This document shows positions 8,777 through 17,820 of a DNA stretch of 64,000 nucleotides, in pieces. The notes under the pieces are model-generated. The model saw only the letters and a list, made by a program, of their open reading frames with translations. It searched no databases and was not told the origin of the DNA. This DNA comes from CBDCFV01 sp965203835. GTDB lineage: Bacteria > Chloroflexota > Dehalococcoidia > Lucifugimonadales > UBA3495. Numbering within the stretch: the stretch's first letter is position 1; each line of letters begins with the position of its first letter. Location of the stretch: assembly GCA_965203835.1 (NCBI GenBank), contig OZ241919.1, positions 4,278,001 through 4,342,000 of the forward strand. Direction: 5' to 3'. The position numbers were made by a program, and so were the translations under genes.

Positions 8777-10073
8777 TAACACGGACCGCTCCGGAGCCGC
8801 TAACGTCGGCGAATTGATAAAGTTCCTGGACCCCAAGGTGGGCAGCGTACTGGACTATGCGCTGGCGGGAGGGGATATAACGCCTGAGGATGCCTTGGTC
8901 CTCTTCGATACCGTCGGATTGGAATACAACGCCATGACGATGGTGGCCGACGAGCTTCGACGCCGCGCCGTGGGAGACGCCGTTACCTACGTGGTCAACC
9001 GCAACATCAACTTCACCAATGTGTGCATCAAGCGTTGCGGCTTCTGCGCGTTCAGTCGCGACTTCCGCGAGGAACAAGGTTACTTCCTGCCGGTAAATGA
9101 GATAGTGCGACGGGCGAAGGAAGCATGGGACTACGGCGCCACCGAGGTCTGCATTCAGGCAGGGTTGCCTCCTCAGATGGAAGGGGACCTGTACATCAAG
9201 CTGTGTGAGGCGATCAAGGAAGAACTGCCCGACATGCACATCCACGGCTTCTCACCCGAGGAAGTGCTGTACGGCTCCGTCCGCTCGAGATGCACCATCC
9301 GCGAGTACCTGGAAGGCTTGAAAGCCGCTGGCGTGGGCAGCTTGCCCGGCACTTCCGCGGAGATACTCGACCAGGAGTTGCGGGACGTTATCTCACCGGG
9401 TCGTATCCGGGTGGACCAGTGGATCGAGGTTATCACCACGGCCCACGAACTTGGCATACCTACTACCTCGACCATCATGTTCGGTCACCGGGAGACCAAC
9501 GAGCACATCGTCCGGCACATCGCGTTGCTGAGGGACATTCAGAGACAGACCGGCGGCATCACCGAGTTCGTGCCCTTGAGCTTCGTCCACACTGAAGCTC
9601 CCATGTTCATGAAGAATCTGGTGGAAGACGTCCGGTCAGGGCCTACGGGCGTAGACGTGGTCAAAGTGCACGCCATAGCCCGCATAATGCTGAACAACTG
9701 GATACCCAACGTTCAAGCATCGTGGGTGAAGGAAGGGTCACGAGTGTCCCAGTTGTTGTTGACCGCCGGTGTCAACGACTTGGGCGGCACGCTGATAAAC
9801 GAGAGCATTTCGACTGCGGCGGGTGCCCAGCATGGGCAGTTGATGCGTCCGTCAGAGTTCCGCCAGATGATCCGCCAAGCGGGCCGGATTCCTGTGGAAC
9901 GGTATACCACTTACGGGACCAAGCGGGTGTTCGGGGACAACGACGAGGAACTGGACCCGCTGGACTTGGTGGGTGACAACGTCGAAGAGATTTTCGGCTC
10001 GTACAACCGCTTGGTGGCCTTGGATACTTACCGCTTCGAGCACCCCAACCGCGCCAATAAGGTTGGGGCGTAA
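8766..10073 (+). CDS. cofH: 5-amino-6-(D-ribitylamino)uracil--tyrosine transferase, CofH subunit
   Basis: A 435-residue radical SAM enzyme, the partner of CofG in Fo synthesis. The cluster cysteines are C87, C91 and C94 in CIKRCGFC. TEVCIQAGLPPQ and the long C-terminal barrel are typical of CofH. I start at ATG 8766, which follows GAGGGGGGA by about nine bases, rather than an in-frame start 54 bases upstream inside cofG. CofG and CofH are separate genes here, as in archaea and cyanobacteria, not fused as in actinobacterial FbiC. Confidence 0.93.
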   Translation: MPGDNTDRSGAANVGELIKFLDPKVGSVLDYALAGGDITPEDALVLFDTVGLEYNAMTMVADELRRRAVGDAVTYVVNRNINFTNVCIKRCGFCAFSRDFREEQGYFLPVNEIVRRAKEAWDYGATEVCIQAGLPPQMEGDLYIKLCEAIKEELPDMHIHGFSPEEVLYGSVRSRCTIREYLEGLKAAGVGSLPGTSAEILDQELRDVISPGRIRVDQWIEVITTAHELGIPTTSTIMFGHRETNEHIVRHIALLRDIQRQTGGITEFVPLSFVHTEAPMFMKNLVEDVRSGPTGVDVVKVHAIARIMLNNWIPNVQASWVKEGSRVSQLLLTAGVNDLGGTLINESISTAAGAQHGQLMRPSEFRQMIRQAGRIPVERYTTYGTKRVFGDNDEELDPLDLVGDNVEEIFGSYNRLVALDTYRFEHPNRANKVGA

Positions 10074-10101
10074 GTCCTTGCGGTAGGCCCGAGGGCTTGC
10101 A

Positions 10102-11037
10102 ATGGCAGTAGAGGTTCTTGCTTTTGCGGGCGGAGTGGGCGGCGCCAAGCTGGCCTTGGGGTTAGCGAGGGTCCTGCCTCCGGACCGGTTGACTGTCGTA
10201 GTGAACACCGGGGACGATGAGACATTCCATGGATTACACGTCTCCCCTGATCTGGACACGGTGATGTATACCCTGGCCGGGTTGTCCAACCCTGAGACAG
10301 GTTGGGGGCTGGTCGGGGACAGCTTTCAGACCCTGGGGATGCTGCGACGATATGGCGTCGACACATGGTTTAACCTCGGTGACCTCGACATGGCCACTCA
10401 CCTCCGCCGCACTCAATTGCTCGCACAAGGCGCTTCCCTTTCGGACGTGACTGCCGAGCTTTGCCGAAGGTTGGGAGTTGAGCATCGAGTGGCGCCGATG
10501 AGCGACCAAGCGGTGCGGACGGTCTTGAACACCGATGCCGGCGAGTTGGCTATGCAGGAATACTTCGTCAAGCATCGCAGCGAGCCTGTCGTTAACGACA
10601 TTCGATACGTTGGGGCCGACAAAGCTTCGCCTTCCATCGCCTTGACGGATGCGCTGGCTCAGGCCAGGATGGTTGTGCTCTGCCCTTCCAATCCCTTTCT
10701 GAGCATCGGCCCTATGTTGGCATTGCCTGGGGTCCGGGACGGGCTGGAATCCTTCTCCGGCGTCCGGGTAGCGGTAAGCCCACTTGTCGGAGAGTCGGCG
10801 TTCCGCGGCCCCGCCGCTAAAATCATGGCTGAACTGGGCAAGATGCCGTCCAGCGCGGGAGTGGCCCAGGAATACGCGGGTATTACCGACTATTTTCTGA
10901 TTGACGAGCGAGACGCGGACCAATCACCAAGAATAGCCGCGTCAGGCATGAAACCTCTGTGTGCGCCAATCATAATGGACACGGAAGCCGACAAAATAGC
11001 TTTGGCTGAGTATGTCCTGGGATTGGGGGCCGGTTAA
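10102..11037 (+). CDS. cofD: 2-phospho-L-lactate (or PEP) transferase of F420 synthesis
   Basis: A 311-residue CofD/FbiA protein that joins Fo to the phospholactyl or phosphoenolpyruvyl group activated by CofC, making F420-0 or its dehydro form. The N-terminal AFAGGVGGAKLALGLAR loop and VVNTGDDETFHGLHVSPDLDT (split across residues about 30-50) are hallmarks, as is the NLGDLDMATHLRR segment. CPSNPFLSIGP appears later. It lies 28 bases after cofH and four bases before cofC, so it is part of the same operon. Confidence 0.94.
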   Translation: MAVEVLAFAGGVGGAKLALGLARVLPPDRLTVVVNTGDDETFHGLHVSPDLDTVMYTLAGLSNPETGWGLVGDSFQTLGMLRRYGVDTWFNLGDLDMATHLRRTQLLAQGASLSDVTAELCRRLGVEHRVAPMSDQAVRTVLNTDAGELAMQEYFVKHRSEPVVNDIRYVGADKASPSIALTDALAQARMVVLCPSNPFLSIGPMLALPGVRDGLESFSGVRVAVSPLVGESAFRGPAAKIMAELGKMPSSAGVAQEYAGITDYFLIDERDADQSPRIAASGMKPLCAPIIMDTEADKIALAEYVLGLGAG

Positions 11038-11041
11038 ACCG

Positions 11042-11692
11042 ATGACGGCAGAGGGAGATAACCCCGGACTCATAGCCATCGTTCCCGTGAAGCCCTTGGC
11101 CGACAGCAAGACCAGGCTGGCCTCTCTGATGACGATGGAACAACGGTCGAAGCTGGTGGTAGGCATGTTGACCAGGGTGCTGACCGCCATTCGCGAGGCG
11201 GGTATCGACCCGGTCTGGGTTGTCGGGGGTGACGATAGAGTCAAAAGCATCGTTGACCGGTTCGACGTGGTATGGATGGAGGAACTGGGAACGGACCTGA
11301 ACGATACACTCACCAAGGCTATGGAGATGGTGTGGGAGGAAGGCTGCTCCGCCCTGTACGTGGCCAGTGACCTGCCTTTTCTAAAACCCGGCGACCTGCA
11401 CAGCCTGTTGCAAGCATCCAGGCGCAATACAAACATCACATTGGCCCCCGCCCGTCGGGATGGCGGCACCAACGCCATCCTGGTCCCTCCGGGCTTGCCT
11501 TTCAGGCCTGAATTGGGGTTGCGCAGCTTCAGCCGTCACATGTCCAAGGCTGCTGACTTGGGCATATCCGTGGCTATTTGCTACAGCCCGGGACTGGGGT
11601 TCGACTTGGATATATCGGACGACCTGGAAACGTTTCAACACATGGAACCGGACTTGTTGGATCGGCTCGAGGCTGAATCACAAGGCCGCTGA
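11042..11692 (+). CDS. cofC: 2-phospho-L-lactate / PEP guanylyltransferase
   Basis: A 216-residue nucleotidyltransferase (CofC/FbiD) that activates phospholactate or phosphoenolpyruvate with GTP for CofD. The N-terminal IVPVKPLADSKTRLA is the nucleotide-binding stretch of the family; VASDLPFL holds the metal-binding aspartate, and APARRDGGTNA contacts the substrate. I start at ATG 11042, directly after cofD, although an in-frame ATG at 11012 inside cofD is also possible. Sequence alone does not tell which substrate is used. Confidence 0.9.
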   Translation: MTAEGDNPGLIAIVPVKPLADSKTRLASLMTMEQRSKLVVGMLTRVLTAIREAGIDPVWVVGGDDRVKSIVDRFDVVWMEELGTDLNDTLTKAMEMVWEEGCSALYVASDLPFLKPGDLHSLLQASRRNTNITLAPARRDGGTNAILVPPGLPFRPELGLRSFSRHMSKAADLGISVAICYSPGLGFDLDISDDLETFQHMEPDLLDRLEAESQGR

Positions 11693-11759
11693 GCGGTCTG
11701 GGCCAACCCGTAGGATGGCAATGAGCCTTCCGGCAACTCTTGAGTGAGCGATAAGACGT

Positions 11760-12734
11760 ATGAATGGAGCCAAAGGTAAACCCAGATTGGGGGTGCTATT
11801 GCCCACCCGCGGCCTGCTCCTGAGAGGTGAGCAGCCCGGAAACGCCGACCTGATCCTTAATCTCGCCCGCAAGGTCGAGTCCGCCGGGCTGGACTCGGTC
11901 TGGGTGGGCGACAGCCTGACTGCCAAGCCGCGGTTGGAACCGTTGGCCATGCTGGCGGCCATCGCCAGCGTTACGGAGCGGGTGCGTTTGGGCACAGCCG
12001 TTCTGTTGGCGGCGTTGCGGCAGCCGGTGTTGCTTGCCCAGACCATGAACACGGTGGACTTGATTTCGGGAGGGCGGCTGATGGTTGCTGCCGGTGTCGG
12101 CGGCACCTTCAACGACGACCAAGTCAAGGAATGGCAAGCTGCCGGGGTTAACTCCAGGACAAGAGCATCCCGGATGGAGGAGTTGGTCCAGGTAGTCAAG
12201 AAACTGGGGGAAGAGGGGACGGCCACGTTCTCCGGCAAGCACTTCGAGCTGGACTCGGTGGCGGTGGGACCGAAACCGGCCCAGAAGGACGGCATTCCCA
12301 TATTACTGGCGTGCCACTGGAGGGCGAAGGGGCGCGATGCCCAGATTCGACGGGCGGCGCAATGGAGCGACGGCGTCATTTCCATATCCGATACACCGGA
12401 AGAGTACCGTCAGGTAGTGGAGCAGGTGAATAGCCAAGCGGCCGAGTTCGGACGCTCTGGGGCCGACTTGGAGAAGACGTTTTACCTTACGGTTAATATG
12501 GACGGCGATGTATCTGCGGCTACTGCGGAAGCCGAGGACTTCTTGACCCGCTATTACGGCGCTGAAATCTGGGGCAACCGATGGGGACCGTTCGGAGGTC
12601 CGGAACGGGTCGCACAACGGATGGCGGAGTACGCGGAGGCAGGCGCCGAGACGCTGGTGGTGCGCTTCGCCTCATTCGAGCCGGAAAAGCAACTGGACAT
12701 CTTTCTGGACCGTGTAGCGCCCAACTTCCTTTAG
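11760..12734 (+). CDS. LLM-class F420-dependent oxidoreductase
   Basis: A 324-residue luciferase-like protein with the family order GLDSVWVGDS, LGTAVLLAALRQPV and ISGGRLMVAAGVGG. It follows cofC by 67 bases on the same strand and probably belongs to the F420 operon, which supports F420 rather than FMN as cofactor. The substrate is unknown. It is a distinct paralogue of the proteins at 562-1512 and 39311-40372. Confidence 0.85.
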   Translation: MNGAKGKPRLGVLLPTRGLLLRGEQPGNADLILNLARKVESAGLDSVWVGDSLTAKPRLEPLAMLAAIASVTERVRLGTAVLLAALRQPVLLAQTMNTVDLISGGRLMVAAGVGGTFNDDQVKEWQAAGVNSRTRASRMEELVQVVKKLGEEGTATFSGKHFELDSVAVGPKPAQKDGIPILLACHWRAKGRDAQIRRAAQWSDGVISISDTPEEYRQVVEQVNSQAAEFGRSGADLEKTFYLTVNMDGDVSAATAEAEDFLTRYYGAEIWGNRWGPFGGPERVAQRMAEYAEAGAETLVVRFASFEPEKQLDIFLDRVAPNFL

Positions 12735-12781
12735 AAGCTGTGCCGACACGGGCAACAAGTCGTGCGGAGAGGTAACGCGGG

Positions 12782-13555
12782 TTGTATTCCATAGACTTGA
12801 GCAACAAGAAAGGCGTCGTTTTTGGCGTCGCCAACGACCGGAGTATCGCTTGGGGCATTGCAAATATACTGGCCCAAGCCGGCGCGAGATTGGCTTTGAC
12901 CTACCAGAACGAACGCCTCAAGGACCGGGTGTCCACGCTGGCCGAATCTCTTGATGGTGCGTTGGTCCTGCCATGCGACGCCACTGAGGACGGTGAACTG
13001 GAGAACGTTTTCAAACAGGTCAAGGAGTCTTTCGGAGACATTTCCTTCCTGGTGCATAGTATCGCTTTCGCCAACCGCGAAGACCTTACCGGACGTTTTT
13101 CCGACACTTCAAGAGAAGGGTTCCGCGTGGCGCTGGATGTCAGCGCTTACACTCTGTTACCCATGGTCAAGCAGGCAGCCCCTTTGATGTCCGCCGGCGG
13201 TAGTGTGGTGACGATGACCTTCGACGCGTCTCAGCGCGTCTACCCTGGCTACAATGTAATGGGAACGGCCAAAGCGGCGCTTGAGAACAGTGTGCGACAA
13301 CTGGCGGCGGAATACGGGGAACAGGGCGTTCGAGTCAACGCCATATCAGCCGGCCCTGTGGAAACTCTGGCGGCACGGGGTATCAGCGGATTCAGGGATA
13401 TGAAGCGCGTTCACGCAGAAACCGCCCCGCTGAAGCGGAACATATCCGTTGACGAGGTGGCGAAGACCGCGCTGTTCCTTTGCAGCGACCTTTCCAGCGG
13501 GATTACCGGGTCCGTCATACCCGTTGACGCGGGCTACCACATCATGGCGGTATGA
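12782..13555 (+). CDS. fabI: Enoyl-ACP reductase (NADH)
   Basis: A 257-residue SDR-type enoyl-ACP reductase that completes each cycle of fatty acid elongation. The N-terminal GVANDRSIAWGIA is the FabI-specific cofactor loop. The catalytic Tyr-x6-Lys is visible in YNVMGTAK, the spacing that separates FabI from ordinary SDRs. Translation begins at TTG 12782 after GGAGAGG with a nine-base spacer. It lies 47 bases behind the LLM gene and is convergent with the zinc-ribbon gene that follows. Confidence 0.93.
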   Translation: MYSIDLSNKKGVVFGVANDRSIAWGIANILAQAGARLALTYQNERLKDRVSTLAESLDGALVLPCDATEDGELENVFKQVKESFGDISFLVHSIAFANREDLTGRFSDTSREGFRVALDVSAYTLLPMVKQAAPLMSAGGSVVTMTFDASQRVYPGYNVMGTAKAALENSVRQLAAEYGEQGVRVNAISAGPVETLAARGISGFRDMKRVHAETAPLKRNISVDEVAKTALFLCSDLSSGITGSVIPVDAGYHIMAV

Positions 13556-13631
13556 CAGGACGTCACTCAGAGGGGCCGGTTATTCGTCCGGTGGTCGGAC
13601 ACCGATTTGGGTTGAAATAGGATGCTGCGGC

Positions 13632-14372
13632 TCAACCTTGTTGGTTGATGGCCTCCAGCTGTCGCCTGTCTTCGGCCGCCGCGTCTTCCCGTCCCAATTG
13701 AGTATAGGCGTCCGCCCTGGCCTGCCATGCGAATGCATAATTGGGGTCGAGGGCCAACGCCTTGGTAAACTGGTCGATGGCTTCCTGTACGCGACGCTGG
13801 TTGAACAGCGCCATGCCCCGCTCGGTAAGACCCGCGGCAGTGGGCGGCCCCCTGAAGACTCGTGCAGGTTCGGCTTCCTCGTCGGGTACAGGGACCGGTG
13901 TTGGTTCCGGCGTTTCCAAGGGAGCCGACTCATCCTGATGAGTGAGTTCTTCCCGTAAAGGTGCGGGCTCCACCTGTTCAGCGACAGCGGCTGTTGCAGG
14001 ACTGGCGGAAGACTCAACACTTCCCGCGGTTGGAGCAGAAGCGGATGTCTCATCCTGCACCACGTCTACCGAGTAGGCCCGGGCTAACTCCCAACCGCAA
14101 TTGGTGCAGTAATACCGGCCATGAGGTTGGTCAGACGCGCACCGTGGACAGTTGATCCCCTGGGGTCCCGGAGGCCTCTGGACGCGGGGTGACTTTACAA
14201 AGAGCAAGGCTACCATGGGCACCATGCTCAGAAGTTGCCATGGTTCAGGAAGGAACATTGGCGCCAGGCATACCGCACCCCAAAGCAACGGGTTACGCCC
14301 CTTTACCCTGGCGAGCCGTACTGTCCACATCAGCACCAAGGCAAGAGCCATAATCAGCAAGAACGATGGCAT
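13632..14372 (-). CDS. Membrane protein with zinc ribbon and TPR repeats
   Basis: A 246-residue protein. Residues about 3-20 and 30-58 are hydrophobic and look like two or three short membrane segments. A zinc ribbon follows with C75-x2-C78 and C89-x2-C92. After a proline- and glutamate-rich linker (about 105-170) come two TPR-like units (EAIDQFTKALALDPNYAFAW at about 199-218). The layout suggests a membrane-anchored scaffold for protein contacts. No enzymatic domain is visible and the partner is unknown. Confidence 0.72.
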   Translation of the reverse strand: MPSFLLIMALALVLMWTVRLARVKGRNPLLWGAVCLAPMFLPEPWQLLSMVPMVALLFVKSPRVQRPPGPQGINCPRCASDQPHGRYYCTNCGWELARAYSVDVVQDETSASAPTAGSVESSASPATAAVAEQVEPAPLREELTHQDESAPLETPEPTPVPVPDEEAEPARVFRGPPTAAGLTERGMALFNQRRVQEAIDQFTKALALDPNYAFAWQARADAYTQLGREDAAAEDRRQLEAINQQG

Positions 14373-14517
14373 TCCTGAAGTCCTCCGTCCCAGCTATCCA
14401 GAACTCTAGGCAGAATCGCGCTTATGCGAGGCCGGAATATCAATATGAATATACACCGTTTCGAGTAGTTTCGACAATGGATGTACCGACGGGTCCCTGA
14501 ACAGTGGTCCAGTGTAT

Positions 14518-14546
14518 TTGACACGGCATAGTGGTATTGCTAGAGT
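14518..14546 (+). promoter_or_regulatory. Promoter of the FBP aldolase/phosphatase gene
   Basis: A perfect -35 TTGACA (14518-14523), a 17-base spacer and -10 TAGAGT (14541-14546). This is the best sigma-70-type promoter in the window. It would give a leader of roughly 115 bases before the ATG at 14669. The rest of the 296-base gap from 14373 shows no other clear feature. Confidence 0.6.
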
Positions 14547-14668
14547 AAATATATTGAATCGTCACTGCTTGTAGCATAGCCGGACACCTGACGCCCGGTC
14601 CTCTTGGACAAGACTTTTTACCGACCCCCCGTGATTAACTTCCTGATTGCCATAGTTTAGGAGGCGCC

Positions 14669-15850
14669 ATGAAAGTTACTTTGTCTATCCTCAAAGCCGA
14701 CGTTGGTTCCATCGGAGGTCATACCAAGCCTTCCATGCGCATGTTGGACGCAGTAAAGTCGGATGCCGCCGATGCCGTTAAAAATGGGTTGTTGATCGAC
14801 ACTTTCGTAGGTCATACCGGCGATGATATCTGCATCATTGCGTCTCATACCCACGGCGCCGACAATACGGAAGTGCATCAATTCGCGTGGAACACCTTCC
14901 TCCATGCCACGGATATAGCGACACAGTACGGGCTTTATGGCGCGGGCCAGGACTTGTTGGTAGATGCTCCTTCGGGAAATATTCGCGGAGCCGGGCCGGC
15001 CGTGGCCGAGATAGAATTCGACCATGACCCGGTCAAGACCAACCCCATCCGTCCCGCAGAGTCCTTCATGGTGCTGGCCGCCGATAAATGCGGCCCCGGC
15101 GCCTACAACCTGCCCATGTTCCTTGGTTTTGCCGACCCCATGTATTGCGCCGGCCTCATGTTGCCGCGTATAGGGGAGGGGTTCACCTTCAATATAATCG
15201 ACATGGACAATACTGAAGGGGACAGTATCATCTCCCTGAACGCACCCGAAGATTACTATCGGATCACCATGTTGTTGAGGGACAACGAGCGGTTCGGAAT
15301 AGACTCCATAGTGTCGCGATACTCCGGCCAGACCGCCGCCGCCGTCTCAGCCACCCGATTGCATAACATCGCCGGTTCCTATACCGGCAAGGACGATCCG
15401 GTGGCCTTGGTGCGCAATCAAGGCATTTTCCCGGCGCCGGAAGAACTGGTTTCCCCTTTCACCAAGGCCCATTACATCGGCGGCGATGCTCGTGGGTCAC
15501 ACGTAATGCCATTAATGCCGGTGCCCATCAACACGGCCGTTACGGGTATGTACTGCTTGCCGCTTGTCTCCTGCATCGGGTTCTCGCTGAATGCGAAAGG
15601 GGAATTCTCCGACTCGTTCGCCGACTTCTTCGACAATGCGGCATGGGACTACGTGCGGCAGACGGCTCAAGAGAAGGCGATAGCCATGCGGTCCCAAGGC
15701 TGGTCCGGTGCTGCGATGCTCCCCTATGCGGAATTGGAATACTCAGGGTTCCGGCAGAGCCTGGGTGACCTTATGCCCCGATTTGCTTTCCGAAATGGAA
15801 ACGGGTCCGGCGCCGCGGTGCCGGAGAAAGCCGCCACTGCCGACGATTAA
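14669..15850 (+). CDS. Bifunctional fructose-1,6-bisphosphate aldolase/phosphatase
   Basis: A 393-residue enzyme of the archaeal-type FBPA/P (class V FBPase) family, which condenses triose phosphates and dephosphorylates the product in gluconeogenesis. The family N-terminus MKVTLSILKADVGSIGGHT is intact, with Asp11 and His18 in the metal and substrate region. GHTGDDICIIASH and VLAADKCGPGAYNLP follow. The ATG has TAGGAGG six bases upstream and a strong promoter. The family occurs in archaea and in deep-branching bacteria including Chloroflexota. A terminator closes the transcript at 15956. Confidence 0.92.
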   Translation: MKVTLSILKADVGSIGGHTKPSMRMLDAVKSDAADAVKNGLLIDTFVGHTGDDICIIASHTHGADNTEVHQFAWNTFLHATDIATQYGLYGAGQDLLVDAPSGNIRGAGPAVAEIEFDHDPVKTNPIRPAESFMVLAADKCGPGAYNLPMFLGFADPMYCAGLMLPRIGEGFTFNIIDMDNTEGDSIISLNAPEDYYRITMLLRDNERFGIDSIVSRYSGQTAAAVSATRLHNIAGSYTGKDDPVALVRNQGIFPAPEELVSPFTKAHYIGGDARGSHVMPLMPVPINTAVTGMYCLPLVSCIGFSLNAKGEFSDSFADFFDNAAWDYVRQTAQEKAIAMRSQGWSGAAMLPYAELEYSGFRQSLGDLMPRFAFRNGNGSGAAVPEKAATADD

Positions 15851-15882
15851 GGGACTATCGGATCACTCACTACAGCGCCCCA

Positions 15883-15911
15883 CCCGTCATTCCCGCGCAG
15901 GCGGGAATCCA
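15883..15911 (+). repeat. dRS3-like dispersed palindromic repeat, copy 1
   Basis: The core is ATTCCCGC (15889-15896), a GCAG loop and GCGGGAAT (15901-15908), flanked by CCCGTC and CCA. The same element occurs at 35024-35048 (reverse) and 53098-53126. All three are intergenic. The ATTCCC-N8-GGGAAT shape is that of the dRS3 repeat known from Neisseria. Confidence 0.75.
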
Positions 15912-15955
15912 TAGGCAGCGGCCAGCGATGCGGAAGTATCGTCAACAATTAACAG

Positions 15956-15985
15956 GCCCGGCTGAAATGCCGGGCCTTCTTTTTT
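15956..15985 (+). terminator. Rho-independent terminator after the FBP aldolase/phosphatase gene
   Basis: A perfect eight-pair stem GGCCCGGC / GCCGGGCC with a TGAAAT loop, followed by TTCTTTTTT on the plus strand. It lies between the FBP aldolase/phosphatase gene and the convergent aspS. Confidence 0.85.
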
Positions 15986-16006
15986 GACTGGACCAGCTCC
16001 GGTAGC

Positions 16007-17797
16007 CTACTGGACCAAGCGCAGGGCCAACTCCTTTAATTGCGCGTCCTCCACCGGAGCCGGAGACCCGAACAGCAGGTCCCCGCCCGTCTGGGTCTTG
16101 GGGAAGGCTATTACGTCCCGGATAGAACTGGACCGGGACAGGATGGTTACCAGCCTGTCTATTCCCGGCGCAATACCGCCGTGGGGCGGCGCTCCATACT
16201 CGAATGCCTCAAGGATCTGGCTGAACCTTTCGATGACATCCTCGGGTTCGTAGCCAAGGATGCTGAAAATCTTTTCCTGCAGGTCGCGGCGGTGAATACG
16301 GATGCTGCCACTGGCAAGCTCGGCGCCGTTGCAGACCAGGTCGTAAGCCTTGGACTTTATGCTGCCAATGTCGTCGCCGTGAAGCAACTCCTCCTGGCCG
16401 TCGGCCGGTGATGTAAACGGGTGGTGAGAGGAGTCCCAACCGCCGGTGTTCTCCTTCCACTCGAAAAGAGGAAATTCGGTAACGAAAGCGAAGGCCAGGG
16501 CATCCGGGTCGGCCAGGCCCAGGCTTTCGCCCATGTGGTTGCGCATCCCGCTGAGCCAAGCGTTCACCTGCCCTTCCGGCCCAGCCATGAGCAATATCAA
16601 GTCATCTTGACCAGCACCCATCTTTTCGGCTACCCGACGGCTCCACTCGACCGGCATCCGCAGTCCTGGAGACAGCAGCACCTCGTCATCCTTCAACTCG
16701 TCGAGGGAGATGTCCCCTCGAAATCGAATGTGGCTCAATCCCGCCGCCCCAAAACCTTGGGCCGTCTGCTCCAAGCCCCGCATCGCCGAACCGGGATAGT
16801 GCCCCAAGCCGGGGACGGCAAAGCCCTTGATTATCCCTCCCTTGTCCGCCACGGAATGGAACACACGGAACTCCGTCTCGGTAGCAAGGTCGGTAATGTC
16901 GGTCATTTCCAGGCCGAATCTCAGGTCAGGCTTGTCCGATCCGTACTTGGCCATGGCTTCATCGTAAGTCAGCCTTGGGAAGGGCTTGGTCAGGCTCTTT
17001 TCCGGGGTCAATGTCTCCACCAAGCCGGTGTACATTTCCTCCGTCAACCCAAGAACATCGTCCTCCTGGACGAAACTCATCTCCAGGTCCAACTGGGTGA
17101 ACTCCGGCTGGCGATCGGCTCTCAGGTCTTCGTCGCGGAAGCAGCGGGCTATCTGGAAATACTTGTCAACGCCCGACACCATCAACAGTTGCTTCATCTG
17201 TTGCGGCGACTGGGGCAGGGCATAGAAATTCCCCGGTTGCATTCGGCTGGGTACCAGGAAGTCCCTGGCCCCCTCAGGGGTACTCTTTATCAGGATGGGA
17301 GTTTCGATTTCCAGGAAACCGCGCGCGTCCAGGAAGTCGCGGATGTACTTCACCACCCGGTGCCGCAGCACGAGGTTTTGCTGCATGACGGGACGGCGCA
17401 GGTCAAGATAGCGATAGCGAAGGCGCAGGCTTTCGTCCACCTCGACGTCATCGGTGATGTAGAACGGCGGCGTCAGCGAAGCGTTGAGGATACTGGCTTC
17501 CTCAGCAATCACTTCCACAGCCCCGGTAGCCATAGCGGGATTTTCACTCCCTGCCGGGCGCACCTGCACTGTGCCGGTCACCTGAAGCACCCATTCGGGG
17601 CGAAGTTGGTCGGCTACAGCGTAAGCTTGGGGCGACGTTTCCGGGTTGAACACCACTTGGACAACCCCGGAGCGGTCCCTCAGGTCCACGAAGATAATGC
17701 CGCCATGGTCCCTGCGGCGACCCACCCAACCGGCCAGCGTGGGCCTGCTGTCTACGTCTCCTTCCCGGAGGTCTCCACAATCCACGGTCTTCAACAC
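16007..17797 (-). CDS. aspS: Aspartyl-tRNA synthetase
   Basis: A 596-residue class II synthetase of the long bacterial type. An N-terminal OB-fold anticodon-binding domain covers residues about 1-105. It is followed by the catalytic core, with motif 2 FQIARCFRDEDLRADRQPEF, a bacterial GAD insertion in the middle and motif 3 GIAPGIDRLV near the end. Translation begins at GTG 17797, preceded by GGGAG. An AspRS may be discriminating (Asp only) or non-discriminating (Asp and Asn); that needs a check for asnS and gatCAB. The DUF255 gene at 17821-19635 is upstream on the same strand, 23 bases away. Confidence 0.95.
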   Translation of the reverse strand: MLKTVDCGDLREGDVDSRPTLAGWVGRRRDHGGIIFVDLRDRSGVVQVVFNPETSPQAYAVADQLRPEWVLQVTGTVQVRPAGSENPAMATGAVEVIAEEASILNASLTPPFYITDDVEVDESLRLRYRYLDLRRPVMQQNLVLRHRVVKYIRDFLDARGFLEIETPILIKSTPEGARDFLVPSRMQPGNFYALPQSPQQMKQLLMVSGVDKYFQIARCFRDEDLRADRQPEFTQLDLEMSFVQEDDVLGLTEEMYTGLVETLTPEKSLTKPFPRLTYDEAMAKYGSDKPDLRFGLEMTDITDLATETEFRVFHSVADKGGIIKGFAVPGLGHYPGSAMRGLEQTAQGFGAAGLSHIRFRGDISLDELKDDEVLLSPGLRMPVEWSRRVAEKMGAGQDDLILLMAGPEGQVNAWLSGMRNHMGESLGLADPDALAFAFVTEFPLFEWKENTGGWDSSHHPFTSPADGQEELLHGDDIGSIKSKAYDLVCNGAELASGSIRIHRRDLQEKIFSILGYEPEDVIERFSQILEAFEYGAPPHGGIAPGIDRLVTILSRSSSIRDVIAFPKTQTGGDLLFGSPAPVEDAQLKELALRLVQ

Positions 17798-17820
17798 AGA
17801 TGTCTCCCTTGATAGGTGCC

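Noticed and set aside
7538..10073. Alternative reading of cofG and cofH as mqnC and mqnE
   Set aside because: ALFTLGERPE, NPGTM and the adjacency to cofD and cofC identify the F420 pathway.
16421..17812. A 463-codon plus-strand open frame across aspS
   Set aside because: It is antisense to a complete aspartyl-tRNA synthetase, with no motif and no ribosome binding site.
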